A stretch of DNA of 63,514 bases from an uncultured Anaerolineales bacterium (GTDB taxonomy: Bacteria; Chloroflexota; Anaerolineae; Anaerolineales; UBA6663): positions 1 to 63,514 of the forward strand of contig CALFZO010000101.1 of the NCBI GenBank assembly GCA_937952305.1, written 5' to 3'. Positions 1 through 13,120 of the stretch are shown one piece after another. The translations under genes and the position numbers were made by a program. The notes beneath the pieces are model-generated. The model worked only from the letters and a program-made list of their open reading frames with translations, searched no databases and had not been told where the DNA came from. Positions within the stretch are counted from its first letter, which is position 1, and the number at the start of each line of letters is the position of its first letter.

Positions 1-1
1 G

Positions 2-364
2 TACGGCGTCAGTGTGGCTCTGAGCGGTCCCTTTGCCCTCGTCGGCGCCCAAAATGCCGAGATTGCCGGCATCAAGCGGGGCGCGGCCTATCTCTACAAC
101 GTGAGCGACGCCTTTCTCCCGAACCCCGAGCTGAACCGCCTGTCGATGATGATCGCCACCGACGGCGTGGCCGACGACCGATTCGGCTTTGCGGTGGCAT
201 TGGATGGCTTTCGCTGCCTGATTGGGGCGAAGGACCACAATGGCGAACGGGGCGCCGCCTACCTGTTCGATGGCCGCACCGAAGTTGTCTTGAAGAGCCG
301 CCAGGGTAAGTTCAAGGGTTGTCATGCTGATGCCTGCGGGCAACGGGCGCTCAGGCCCACTTGA
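2..364 (+). CDS. FG-GAP repeat (integrin-alpha-like) surface protein, 3' end only
   Basis: The frame is open to the left edge of the window, so the gene begins outside it. The visible 120 residues hold two FG-GAP type units: one at the extreme start (YGVSVAL...ALVGA) and one around RFGFAVALDG...LIGAK, each followed by a G-AAYL(Y/F) strand. Such repeats form beta-propeller blades in secreted or surface proteins. The last 25 residues (KSRQGKFKGC onwards) do not look like a blade and may be a poorly conserved tail or the result of a frameshift. The stop lies 14 bases inside the 3' end of nuoB, so the two genes converge and overlap. The substrate or ligand cannot be read from this fragment. Confidence 0.7.
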   Translation, partial: YGVSVALSGPFALVGAQNAEIAGIKRGAAYLYNVSDAFLPNPELNRLSMMIATDGVADDRFGFAVALDGFRCLIGAKDHNGERGAAYLFDGRTEVVLKSRQGKFKGCHADACGQRALRPT

Positions 365-836
365 CGAGCTTTTCCTGCTTCACTTTGGCGTGCAGGGTCA
401 GGATGCCGTGGATCAGGGCCTCCGGGCGCGGCGGGCAGCCGGCCACGTACACGTCCACCGGCACCACCTCGTCCACGCCCTGGACGACCGCGTAGTTGTT
501 GAAAATGCCGCCGCACGAGGCGCAGTCGCCCATGGCGACCACCCACTTCGGGTCCGGCATCTGATCGTACAGCCGGCGCAGCACCGGCGCCATCTTGCGC
601 GTCACGCGGCCGGCCACGATCATCAGGTCGCTCTGGCGCGGCGAGGCGCGCATCAGCTCCATGCCGAAGCGCGACAGGTCGTTCTGCGGCGCGCCGATGG
701 CGCTGATCATCTCGATCGCGCAGCAGGCCAGCCCGAACAGCATCGGCCACATCGAGCCGGTGCGGCCCCAGTTCACGGCCTGCTCGAGGCTGGTCGTCAC
801 CACCCCCAGGTTGCCGAGTTTTTGCTCAAGACCCAT
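351..836 (-). CDS. nuoB: NADH-quinone oxidoreductase subunit B
   Basis: This is the 161-residue peripheral-arm subunit that carries the N2 [4Fe-4S] cluster of complex I, the last centre before quinone. The cluster ligands are present: the tandem pair Cys38-Cys39 (GLACCAIEM), Cys105 (MGDCASCGG) and Cys134 (AGCPPRPEA). Length and order match the family. The start is 27 bases after the nuoA stop, so the pair is cotranscribed. The next gene downstream converges on it, so nuoC and later subunits are not adjacent and must lie elsewhere if complex I is complete. Confidence 0.96.
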   Translation of the reverse strand: MGLEQKLGNLGVVTTSLEQAVNWGRTGSMWPMLFGLACCAIEMISAIGAPQNDLSRFGMELMRASPRQSDLMIVAGRVTRKMAPVLRRLYDQMPDPKWVVAMGDCASCGGIFNNYAVVQGVDEVVPVDVYVAGCPPRPEALIHGILTLHAKVKQEKLVKWA

Positions 837-863
837 CGTTCCGCCTCCTGTCTCGCGCGCGGG

Positions 864-1220
864 CTACTCCCACTCCAGCGCGCCCTTCTTCCACACCCAC
901 ACGTAGCCTACCAGCAGGATCCCCACAAACACCAGCATTTGCCCGAACGCATAGACGCCCAACTGCCGGAAGGTCACGGCCCACGGCAGGAAGAACACGA
1001 CTTCGATATCAAACAGGATAAACAGGACCGCTATCAGATAGAAGCGCACCGGCATCCGGCGCACGGCCGGCCCGATGGCGCGCATGCCGGACTCATAAGC
1101 TTCCAGCTTGCGGGGAGTGGGCCGGCGCGGCCCAAAAGCATGGCCGATGAGGATGACCAGGACCGCCAGGATGACGGCGACGGCCAGGAGGACTCCAATT
1201 GGGAGATATTCGACGAGCAT
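864..1220 (-). CDS. nuoA: NADH-quinone oxidoreductase subunit A
   Basis: This is the 118-residue membrane subunit of complex I next to the quinone pocket. It has three hydrophobic helices (about 5-27, 60-80 and 87-110). The conserved loop contains KLEAYESGM, followed by RFYLIAVLFILFDIEVVFFLPWA-like sequence with the acidic residues typical of NuoA. A good ribosome site (CAGGAG, six bases before ATG) fixes the start. It is the first gene of a two-gene nuoA-nuoB unit, with a candidate promoter about 50 bases upstream. Confidence 0.95.
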   Translation of the reverse strand: MLVEYLPIGVLLAVAVILAVLVILIGHAFGPRRPTPRKLEAYESGMRAIGPAVRRMPVRFYLIAVLFILFDIEVVFFLPWAVTFRQLGVYAFGQMLVFVGILLVGYVWVWKKGALEWE

Positions 1221-1268
1221 CCAGCACTCCTGCTTCTATTTACTTAATAGATTGTCCTGAATATGCGA

Positions 1269-1298
1269 ATTTTATCACAATCAAACGCGTCAAGGCAA
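1269..1298 (-). promoter_or_regulatory. Candidate sigma-70 promoter of nuoAB
   Basis: On the minus strand, TTGCCT and TAAAAT are separated by 18 bases, in an AT-rich island within otherwise GC-rich DNA. The implied transcript start is about 40 bases before the nuoA ATG. The -35 box is imperfect. Confidence 0.4.
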
Positions 1299-1377
1299 CC
1301 GGTGGAACCGTCAGACTTCAGTAGCTTAATCTTGGAAGACCAGAGGCGGTTACCGTAAACGCAACCGGTCGAGCGCC

Positions 1378-2211
1378 CTACCCGGCCCGCAAGCCGTCCA
1401 GCAGGTCCGTTTCTTTCACGCCGTTGCCCGGCCGTCCGCCGTGCGCCAGGATGAAGCGCTCATGGCCAAACAACTGGAGGCGCTCGGCCTCCGGCAAGGA
1501 GGCGGCAAACGTCTTGGGCTCGCCAGTCTGGGGGTCCAGCTCAAACTGGCTGCGATGACACTTGAGTGCGGCCTGTTTGCGGCGCAGCCACGCCGCGATG
1601 TCCACTTCGGTCGTGATCGCATCGTCGGGGACGCCCACAAACCCCAGCACCTGGCCGCCGATATCGGCGCGCCGATCCCGCAGCGCCGGGACGCGCTCCT
1701 TGAAGCTGCGCGGGATGGCGAAATAGTACAGTTTGGCCGGCGCAAAGGGCGGCGGATCGCCGGGCGTCTCGACCGCCGCGGCCGGGTCACCGGCCAGGCC
1801 AAACGCCCGGGTCACGAAGGCATTGACGGCGATATGGTCCGGATGGCCATACCCGCCGCCGGGATCGTGCGTGATGACCACGTGCGGGCGCAGCGCGCGG
1901 ATCAGCCCGGCCACCTGGCGGGCCGCGGCTTCCACTGGCACTTGAGCCACCGCACCGTCTTGATAATCCAAAAAGAGCGGCGGCTGGGCGCCGAGCGTCT
2001 GGCAGGCGCAGGCCAGCTCCTGCGAGCGGACCTGGGCCAGCGTGGCGCGCGTGGCGGCCTCGTTCTTGATCTGCGCGTCCGGCCCGTCGCCGCGCGTGGC
2101 ACAAGCCACGTAGACGCGCGCCCCCTCGGCCGCGTAACGGGCCAGCGTGCCGCCGCACGAGCCTTCATCGTCTGGGTGAGCCACAACAGCCAGGAGGGTG
2201 AAATCGGTCAT
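1378..2211 (-). CDS. PIG-L family zinc-dependent deacetylase
   Basis: This 277-residue protein belongs to the GlcNAc-PI de-N-acetylase / mycothiol S-conjugate amidase (LmbE-like) superfamily, metal enzymes that remove acyl groups from amino sugars or their conjugates. The zinc and catalytic motif AHPDDE is at residues 11-16, and the second histidine motif is YGHPDH at about 121-126. The segment VVITHDPGGGYGHPDH is typical. No signal peptide is seen, so it is probably cytoplasmic. It sits downstream of the rpoD gene on the same strand, 79 bases away. The substrate cannot be decided. A bacillithiol/mycothiol-type conjugate or a GlcNAc lipid are both possible. Confidence 0.88.
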   Translation of the reverse strand: MTDFTLLAVVAHPDDEGSCGGTLARYAAEGARVYVACATRGDGPDAQIKNEAATRATLAQVRSQELACACQTLGAQPPLFLDYQDGAVAQVPVEAAARQVAGLIRALRPHVVITHDPGGGYGHPDHIAVNAFVTRAFGLAGDPAAAVETPGDPPPFAPAKLYYFAIPRSFKERVPALRDRRADIGGQVLGFVGVPDDAITTEVDIAAWLRRKQAALKCHRSQFELDPQTGEPKTFAASLPEAERLQLFGHERFILAHGGRPGNGVKETDLLDGLRAG

Positions 2212-2290
2212 GGCGCTAACACGTAATCAGCCACCAGCGGCCTGCTGATGGCTGATCGCAGCTCGCCGTCAACCAGCCGCCGGCGGACCG

Positions 2291-3973
<1,683 letters not shown>

Positions 3974-4034
3974 CTTGTATCTTTAGCACCACCGAGAGAA
4001 AGCCGTCCCGAATCTTACCACTCCGGCCGGATCA

Positions 4035-5993
4035 TCACGGCACCCGCGGCGCGGCCGGGCTGCGCTGGGCCCGCGGCGACAGGGCCCAATCCACGCGGGC
4101 GCGCGCCGTCGACAGGCGCACAATTTCCGGCTGATAGGTCTCGGCCAGCGCATCCCCGCTCTCGCGGGCGGCCTCGACCAGGAAACGCATCTGGCCGAGC
4201 TGCTGGGTTAGGGCGCGCAAGCGCAAGCGCAACACCACTGTCAGGAGATCGTCGCTGGCTCGCGGGAAGGCGGCGCGGACGTCCTCGCGCTGCAAAGTCT
4301 CCAGCCGAGTCTGGAGCATTGGGTCAAGATTATGCCGCAAATAGTCAGAAGCCTCAATATCCACCTGCTCCAGCGCCGCGCTCAGCGCCCGGAACAGCAC
4401 CTGGTGCTCGGTATCCAGAAAATCGTCGGCCGTGAGCTTCTCCAAGCCGAAGGCCTGCAGATCCCGGTCGAGGCTGTAGAGCCGGTCCGGTTCGCGCAGC
4501 AGCCCGGCCAGGCAATGGTCGTCCAGCGCGCCGGCGTTCTCGGCCTCCGGCCGGCGGGCGGCGCCGCGGGCCGGGCCGGCCGCCGCGGGCGCCTCCGGCG
4601 CGGGCAGCGGGCGGCGGCTGGGCTTGGCCGGGCTGCGGCGGGCCGCCAGCACGTCCTGGCTCACCTTGAGCGTGCGCGCCAGCTTCTGCCGGTAGGCGTC
4701 GCGCTCGATGGCGTCGGCGACGTCCTCGACGAGCGGCAGGACGGCGTCGGCGACCTCGGCCTTGACCTTGGGGTCGTCCAGGTTGCGGCCGGCCGTGAGC
4801 GCGCGGATCACGTACTCCACCACCGGCTCGGCGGCCTCCACCAGGCGCCGCCATTCGGCCGGGTCGCGCCGGATGACGTCGTCCGGATCGAGCCCGGCCG
4901 GCAGCGTCATCACGCGGATATCGGCGCCCAGGCGTCCCTCGATCCGCACCAGGCCGCGCGGGTCAAAGGTCACTTCGCTCTCGCGGTCCAGCGCCTCGCG
5001 CGCCACCATCAGCCCGCGCAGCGTGGCCGCGTCGCCGGCCTCGTCGGCGTCCAGGGCCAGCAGGATGCGCTTGGCGTGCTTCTTCAGGACGCGCAGCTGG
5101 TGCTCGGTGAGGGCCGTACCCTGCGACGAGACGACATTGCTGAAGCCGGCCTGATGCGCGGCCACTACGTCCAGGTTGCCCTCCACCACGATGGCGGCGC
5201 CGGCCTCGCGGATGGGCTTGCGGGCCAGGTTGAGGCCGAAGAGCGTGCGGCCCTTGTCGAACAGCGCCGTCTGCGGGCTGTTCATGAATTTCGGGATGGC
5301 GTCCGGCTGGAGGGCGCGCGCCTGGAAGCCGGTCAGGCGGCCCTGCTCGTCGCGGACCGGGATCATCAGGCGGTCGCGAAAGCGGTCGAAATAGCGCACG
5401 GCCGGGCTGGCGTCGCCTTCGGCGACGACGTCCTTGGCCACCACCAGGCCCGCGTCCAACAGATCCTGCCGCTGATAGCCCTTGCTGGTGAGGTACTTGA
5501 GGCCGGCGTCCCAGGCCTCCAGCGCGTAGCCGAGCTGGAACATCTCCACGGCCTTGTCCGTCAGGCCGCGGCCGGCCAGATGCGCGCGCGCGGCCTGGGC
5601 CTGGGGCGCGTTCTTGAGCAGGTGGTGATAGTAGTTGGCGGCCGTCTCCAGCAGCTGCCGCAGGTGGTTGAGGTTGTCGTCCTGCTCCACCTGCTCGGGC
5701 GTGCGCGGCTTGAGCTCCACGCCGGCGCGCTGGGCCAAGGCCTGCAGCGCGCCGGAGAAATCCAGGCCGTCACGCTTCATCACGAACTTGAAGACGTCGC
5801 CGCCCTCGTTGCACTGCCCGAAGCAGCGCCAGGTGCCGCTGTCTGGCCAGACGGCGAAGGACGGCGTGTTGTTCTTGTGGCCGTGGAACGGACACAAGCC
5901 CATATAGGCGCGGCCGGACTTGCGCAGTTTGACGGTCTGGGCGACCAGCTCGACCAGGTCGATGCGGGCCTTGACGTCGTCGATGACAGACAT
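4035..5993 (-). CDS. dnaG: DNA primase
   Basis: The protein makes the RNA primers for chromosome replication. An N-terminal CHC2 zinc-binding domain has Cys34, His37, Cys57 and Cys61 (CPFH and CFGQC). The primase core and TOPRIM domain follow (VVEGNLDVVAAHQAGFSNVV, then LALDADEAGDAAT), with a C-terminal helicase-binding region from about residue 500. The start MSVIDDVKARIDLVELV at 5993 matches the usual N-terminus. A GTG at 6038 in the same frame would add 15 unconserved residues. Neither start has a clear ribosome site. The gene is followed directly by rpoD. Confidence 0.95.
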   Translation of the reverse strand: MSVIDDVKARIDLVELVAQTVKLRKSGRAYMGLCPFHGHKNNTPSFAVWPDSGTWRCFGQCNEGGDVFKFVMKRDGLDFSGALQALAQRAGVELKPRTPEQVEQDDNLNHLRQLLETAANYYHHLLKNAPQAQAARAHLAGRGLTDKAVEMFQLGYALEAWDAGLKYLTSKGYQRQDLLDAGLVVAKDVVAEGDASPAVRYFDRFRDRLMIPVRDEQGRLTGFQARALQPDAIPKFMNSPQTALFDKGRTLFGLNLARKPIREAGAAIVVEGNLDVVAAHQAGFSNVVSSQGTALTEHQLRVLKKHAKRILLALDADEAGDAATLRGLMVAREALDRESEVTFDPRGLVRIEGRLGADIRVMTLPAGLDPDDVIRRDPAEWRRLVEAAEPVVEYVIRALTAGRNLDDPKVKAEVADAVLPLVEDVADAIERDAYRQKLARTLKVSQDVLAARRSPAKPSRRPLPAPEAPAAAGPARGAARRPEAENAGALDDHCLAGLLREPDRLYSLDRDLQAFGLEKLTADDFLDTEHQVLFRALSAALEQVDIEASDYLRHNLDPMLQTRLETLQREDVRAAFPRASDDLLTVVLRLRLRALTQQLGQMRFLVEAARESGDALAETYQPEIVRLSTARARVDWALSPRAQRSPAAPRVP

Positions 5994-6061
5994 GACAGCA
6001 GCGTTGTGAGCGACGCAGCGGATAGGCCCGGGGCCCACAGGCCGCCGGGAAGCGGACTGTG

Positions 6062-6090
6062 ATTATAGACGGCGGCCGGGCGGCTGGACA
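6062..6090 (-). promoter_or_regulatory. Candidate promoter of dnaG-rpoD
   Basis: On the minus strand there is a perfect TATAAT (6062-6067), with TGTCCA 17 bases upstream as a weak -35. The implied start is about 60 bases before the preferred dnaG ATG. Confidence 0.5.
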
Positions 6091-6123
6091 GGGCGGCGCC
6101 GTCTTTTTAAGCCGCGTGGGGGC

Positions 6124-8196
6124 TCAGGCGTCGGCGGCGATCTGCTGCTCGCACTCGGCCAGGACGGCGCGGGCCTTGGCCGCTTCCGGCGAGGGCAGCT
6201 TGGCGAAGATGTCCATGGCGCGGCGCGCGTAAGGCAGGCCCTCGGCCGGGCGCCCGCGCCGCAGCCTGGCCAGCGCCAGCCGCCAGCAGTTGTAGGCGAT
6301 GAAGAGTTGATGACCGAGGGCCTCGGTCAGCTGCAGGGCGTCGCGCGCGTAGACCTCGGCCGCGGCCCAGTCCTGGCGCGCCAGCAGCAGGCCGGCCAGC
6401 GTGCCCTTGTTGGTGGCCACGCCCTCCTGGTAGCCGATGCGCTCGCCCAGGGCCAGGGCCTCGCGATAGTGGCGCTCGGCCGCCGCCAGGTCGCCGGATT
6501 CTTGCTCGGCCCAGCCCAGGTCGTTCAGGCCCATGGCCATGATCTCGTTCTCGGCGCCGGCGGCCGCGATCATGGCTTCGAAGGCGGCCAGCGCGGCCGG
6601 GTAGTCCTTGGCCAGCTGATGGCCTTTGCCGCGCAGGCGCAGGGCCAAGGCGCGCTCGGGCTCGTCGCCCTGGTCGGCCCAGTGGGTTTCGGCGCGGCGC
6701 GCGCAGGCCAGCACCGCCTCGGCCTGGCCGCGCAGCCGGTAGACCCAGCCGGCGTTGTAGGCGCGCCGCCCGGCGCTGCGCCCATCGCCCTCGGCCTCGG
6801 CGCGCTGCTCGGCCTGCAGGCTCAGCGCCAGCCACTCATCCCAATAGCCGGAGAAGTTCAGAAAGCGGTTGAGGGCATCACACACCAGCTGCAGGCGGGC
6901 GTTGCCGCCCTGCAGGAACAGCGGCAGCGCGGCGGCGATGCGCGGCCATTCCTCGGCCAGCAGCGGGACGCGCGGGAAGTTGCGGAAGTCGCGCAGGTCG
7001 CCCTCAATCGCCAGCTGAAAGACGCCGTCGGTCAGACGCTGCGCGGTGGCGGCGATGATGTCCGGCCGACGGCGGCGCAGGTGGGTCTTCACCAGCGGCG
7101 CCAGCACAAAAGTCTCGGCGGCCTCGTCGCTGTGCAGGAGCGCGCGTTCGAGCAGGTCTTCCAGGCAGGTGCCGGCGGCGGCCTCGGCCAGGCCGGCGGC
7201 CTCGGCCAGCCAGCGGACGCGGGCGGGGTGCGTGAAGTGCGAGAGCGCGGCCAGCACGGCCAGCTCGCTCTCGGAGAAGGCGTTGAACAGGTCGCCGAAG
7301 ATGTGCTCGAGCGGATCGTTGCCGGGCGGCGCGGCCTCCAGGAAGCGCGCGGCCTCGGCGATCGACCGGCACTGGCTGCCGGGGCGGCCCAACTGCCCGC
7401 CCAGCCATTCGATCAGGAGCGGGTTGCCCTGGGTCAGCTCGTACAACTGCTGCCGCTCGTGGTCGTTGGCGCGCGCCAGCAGCTTGTTGCGCTCGGCCAG
7501 CCGCGCCATCAGCTTCTGCGCGTCCTCAAGCTTGAGCCGGTCCAGGCGGATGACGTCGGCGGTCACGTCCAGGCGCCGGCGGCTGGTGACGATGGCCTTG
7601 CACGAACGCGGCAGCCGGCGCAGGAACTGCAGCAGCCGTTCGCGCTCGTGGTCGTCGAAAGTCTCGACGTTGTCAAAGATCAGCAGGGCCTGGCGGCGCG
7701 CCAGGGCGCGGCGCACGGCGCTGGCGCGCTCGCCGGGGTCACCCTTGGCGATCTCGTCTTCGCCCAGCTCGCGGGCCAGTTCGGCCAGCAGGGCGTTGTA
7801 GTTGGTCAGCAGGAAATCTTCCAGCACCTGCTCGCCGCGCGGCGTCAGCTCGCGCACTTTGGCCGAGAGGAAGATCTTGAGCGGGTAGTGTTTTTCCGGG
7901 GCCTGGTGGCCGGCGCGGATGGCCAGCGCCGTCTTGCCGATGCCGCCCGCCCCGTCGATGAGCACGCCCCAGCCCACGGTCTCGGGGTCCAGGGCGTCGG
8001 CGATGCGGGCCAGCTCCTCCGCGCGGCCGAAGAAATAGGCCTGGTGCGGCAGCTCCGAGCGCGCCGGGGCGGCCGGCGCAGTGCCATAGTAGTTGGCCAC
8101 GGACGTGAGCTTGTCGCGGCCGACGGCATCACCGCCGATGACGGCATCGCCGCCGCTCTCCAGGCCGAGGCCGGCCGGGGGCTTTTCGTCAGGCAT
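6124..8196 (-). CDS. STAND-type NTPase with TPR repeats and an N-terminal GGD-GRD motif
   Basis: The protein has 690 residues. Residues 11-30 carry a short motif, GGDAVIGGDAVGRDK. An NB-ARC/STAND NTPase follows: Walker A GAGGIGKTA at about 82-90, Walker B ALLIFDNVE at about 172-180, and a sensor CKAIVTSRRR. A winged-helix region with TGNPLLIEWLGGQLG-like sequence comes next. The C-terminal 270 residues are TPR-like helical pairs (for example AYNAGWVYRLRGQAEAVL and GLNDLGWAEQESGDLAAAERHY). Such proteins are ATP-driven switches that sense a ligand through the repeats. No toxin or protease effector domain is visible. The GGD-GRD motif recurs in the membrane protein at 22371-23138. Its role (signalling or defence) is open. 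Confidence 0.85.
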   Translation of the reverse strand: MPDEKPPAGLGLESGGDAVIGGDAVGRDKLTSVANYYGTAPAAPARSELPHQAYFFGRAEELARIADALDPETVGWGVLIDGAGGIGKTALAIRAGHQAPEKHYPLKIFLSAKVRELTPRGEQVLEDFLLTNYNALLAELARELGEDEIAKGDPGERASAVRRALARRQALLIFDNVETFDDHERERLLQFLRRLPRSCKAIVTSRRRLDVTADVIRLDRLKLEDAQKLMARLAERNKLLARANDHERQQLYELTQGNPLLIEWLGGQLGRPGSQCRSIAEAARFLEAAPPGNDPLEHIFGDLFNAFSESELAVLAALSHFTHPARVRWLAEAAGLAEAAAGTCLEDLLERALLHSDEAAETFVLAPLVKTHLRRRRPDIIAATAQRLTDGVFQLAIEGDLRDFRNFPRVPLLAEEWPRIAAALPLFLQGGNARLQLVCDALNRFLNFSGYWDEWLALSLQAEQRAEAEGDGRSAGRRAYNAGWVYRLRGQAEAVLACARRAETHWADQGDEPERALALRLRGKGHQLAKDYPAALAAFEAMIAAAGAENEIMAMGLNDLGWAEQESGDLAAAERHYREALALGERIGYQEGVATNKGTLAGLLLARQDWAAAEVYARDALQLTEALGHQLFIAYNCWRLALARLRRGRPAEGLPYARRAMDIFAKLPSPEAAKARAVLAECEQQIAADA

Positions 8197-8274
8197 GGGT
8201 GCTCCGCTTCCGGTGTCGCCCTGAGTATCAGCCCGCCGGCCGCTACGGGCAAGCCCGGCCCGGTTACGGCGCTG

Positions 8275-9963
8275 TTAGCGCGGCGCCGCGCCAGTAGCGT
8301 CGCGCACGCGGTACAGGAAGAAGGCCGGCTGGCCGCTGCGCTCGCGGAAGACCACGGTCTCGGCCTCGGCGACGACGTAACCCTGCTCGGCCGCAATCTG
8401 GCGGAAGGCGGCTTCGCGCGGGTAGACGGCGTAGGCCGCGTCGACGTTGAGGAACACGCAGCCGTCACAGAGCAGGGCCTGCACGCGCTCGCGGAAGCCC
8501 GCGTCCGGCTCGGCCGAGTACCCGAAGATCTCGGCCGGCTGCACGCGCCCTCCGGTGAGCACGTAGATGTTCTTCTCCAGGCCCCAGTCCAGGGCGGCCG
8601 GGGCGGCCACTCCATTCTGGTCGAGATAATCGGCCAGCGCATAAATGGCGTCGGAGAAGCGGCCCGGTCCGCCGGTGCGGGTCAGGTCGCCGTGGTAGTC
8701 CCAGGTGGTGCGCGCTTCGCCATAGGCCAGGGTGATCGCCAACACACCGGCCGCCAGGCGGCCGGCCCACGCCCAGGCCGCGGCGTCCGGGCGCAGCCGC
8801 CACAGCGCCACCACCGCCAGGGCGGCCAGCATCTGCGGGAACGGGAACAGGATGTACAGGTGGGTGGCCCAGATGCCGGAGACGGTGAAGGCGCCCAAGA
8901 CGTTGACGACGAGCATGACCACCAGCACCGCCAGGCCGCGCCGACGCCGGGCCGGGGTCCATTCCCCGAACCCGTACAGCACCATCGCGGCCGCCGCCAG
9001 GTACAGGCTGAGCGCGCCGGAGTTGGCGTGCAGGCCGCCGTTGTACCAGAAGTAACTGCCGTCCAGGAAGACCCGGAACTGGCTGAGGCGCGCGCCCAGG
9101 TTGGCCAGGAAGTCCAGGTTGTTCACGCCATAGGAGGTCGGGCTGCTCCAGGCCGCCTGCAGCAAGGCCAGCGTCTCACCAGTCCGCGCGTTGTAATACA
9201 CCAGCGGCGCCGCGCCCACGAGCACGCCCAGCGCGCCGGCGCCCCAGGCCTGCCAGGGCGCGCCGAAAATCTCGCCGCGCGCCCAGGCCGCGCGCGTGAA
9301 CCAGCGCCGCTCCAGGTTCACGGTCAGGTGGAGAGCGGCCAGGGCCGCCCACCACCACACAAACAAGAGCTTGGCCCACACGCCCAGGCCGAGCAGCAGG
9401 CCAGCCGCGAACAGGAGCCAGAGCCGGCCGGGCTGCCGGCCGCCGCGCGCCCAGCGCCCGATCAGCACCAGGCTGCCCAGGCTGGCCACCGCCATCACAT
9501 GCGTCACACTGATGCCCATCCGGCTCCAGAAGAGGAAGGACGGGCTGACGGCCAGCAGCAGACCGGTGACCACAGCTGTGGACGACCCGAACCAGCCGCG
9601 CGCCAGGCGGACGCCGAGTGCCAGGATGACGGCGCCCACGGCCACCTCAAACCAGCGGATACTGAACCAGCCGATGCCCAGGGCCGCGAACACGCCCGTC
9701 ATCAGGTACGTGTTGACGGCGCCGACGTAGTCGATCACCATCAGCGGCAGGGTCCGGCCGAGGACGGTGACGCCGGGATCTTTCGGCATCAGCACCACCG
9801 GCTCGCCGCGCGCCAATTGCACGGCCTGCGGCAGGTCCAGGGCCTCGTCGTAGTACAGGCCGGGCAGAGCGAGCTGATAGAAAGCCAGCGCACTGTAGAC
9901 CAGCAGGGCCAGCAGCGGCGCGGCGCGCAGCCAGAAGCGAGTCAGGGAGGAGGTAGGTTTCAT
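8275..9963 (-). CDS. Polytopic membrane glycosyltransferase, GT39/ArnT-like
   Basis: This 562-residue protein has about ten hydrophobic helices. The first extracytoplasmic loop contains YYDEALDLPQAVQLARGEP. The acidic Asp-Glu pair right after the first helix is the hallmark of lipid-phosphate-sugar-dependent glycosyltransferases (protein mannosyltransferase/ArnT clan). The C-terminal 130 residues are soluble (LDWGLEKNIYVLTGGRV...). It likely transfers a sugar from a polyprenyl-phosphate carrier to a surface protein or glycan. The acceptor is unknown. The start is supported by GGAAGG nine bases upstream. That site lies in one arm of a hairpin (9973-9996). Confidence 0.78.
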   Translation of the reverse strand: MKPTSSLTRFWLRAAPLLALLVYSALAFYQLALPGLYYDEALDLPQAVQLARGEPVVLMPKDPGVTVLGRTLPLMVIDYVGAVNTYLMTGVFAALGIGWFSIRWFEVAVGAVILALGVRLARGWFGSSTAVVTGLLLAVSPSFLFWSRMGISVTHVMAVASLGSLVLIGRWARGGRQPGRLWLLFAAGLLLGLGVWAKLLFVWWWAALAALHLTVNLERRWFTRAAWARGEIFGAPWQAWGAGALGVLVGAAPLVYYNARTGETLALLQAAWSSPTSYGVNNLDFLANLGARLSQFRVFLDGSYFWYNGGLHANSGALSLYLAAAAMVLYGFGEWTPARRRRGLAVLVVMLVVNVLGAFTVSGIWATHLYILFPFPQMLAALAVVALWRLRPDAAAWAWAGRLAAGVLAITLAYGEARTTWDYHGDLTRTGGPGRFSDAIYALADYLDQNGVAAPAALDWGLEKNIYVLTGGRVQPAEIFGYSAEPDAGFRERVQALLCDGCVFLNVDAAYAVYPREAAFRQIAAEQGYVVAEAETVVFRERSGQPAFFLYRVRDATGAAPR

Positions 9964-9972
9964 CAGGGGTTA

Positions 9973-9996
9973 CCTTCCGCCAGCCTCGGCGGGAGG
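9973..9996 (-). other. Hairpin covering the ribosome site of the 8275-9963 gene
   Basis: CCTTCCGCC and GGCGGGAGG pair over nine bases with one mismatch around a six-base loop. On the minus strand the 3' arm contains the GGAAGG that would serve as the ribosome site for the glycosyltransferase. It could also be a remnant terminator of glyQS. Confidence 0.4.
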
Positions 9997-10026
9997 TGTG
10001 AGTTTTCAACGGCGGGCGCGCCCGGT

Positions 10027-13029
<3,003 letters not shown>

Positions 13030-13120
13030 CACTTGCTCTGCGTTCTAGCCACGCCCGCCGCGCGGTGGGCACCCCTGAGCGTCGGGGACGTGGCGAAATT
13101 GGGCGGTAGACGTGGGCGGC

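Noticed and set aside
6068..6116. GACGGCG...CGCCGTC followed by TTTTT on the plus strand, terminator-like
   Set aside because: No plus-strand gene leads into it and the stem is short. On the minus strand it has no T-tract.
13033..13120. Possible glycine T-box leader before glyQS (AGGGGTGCCCACCGCG on the minus strand recalls the T-box bulge)
   Set aside because: Only about 90 bases separate it from recO, the conserved AGGGTGGNACCGCG is not met, and no specifier hairpin or terminator was found.
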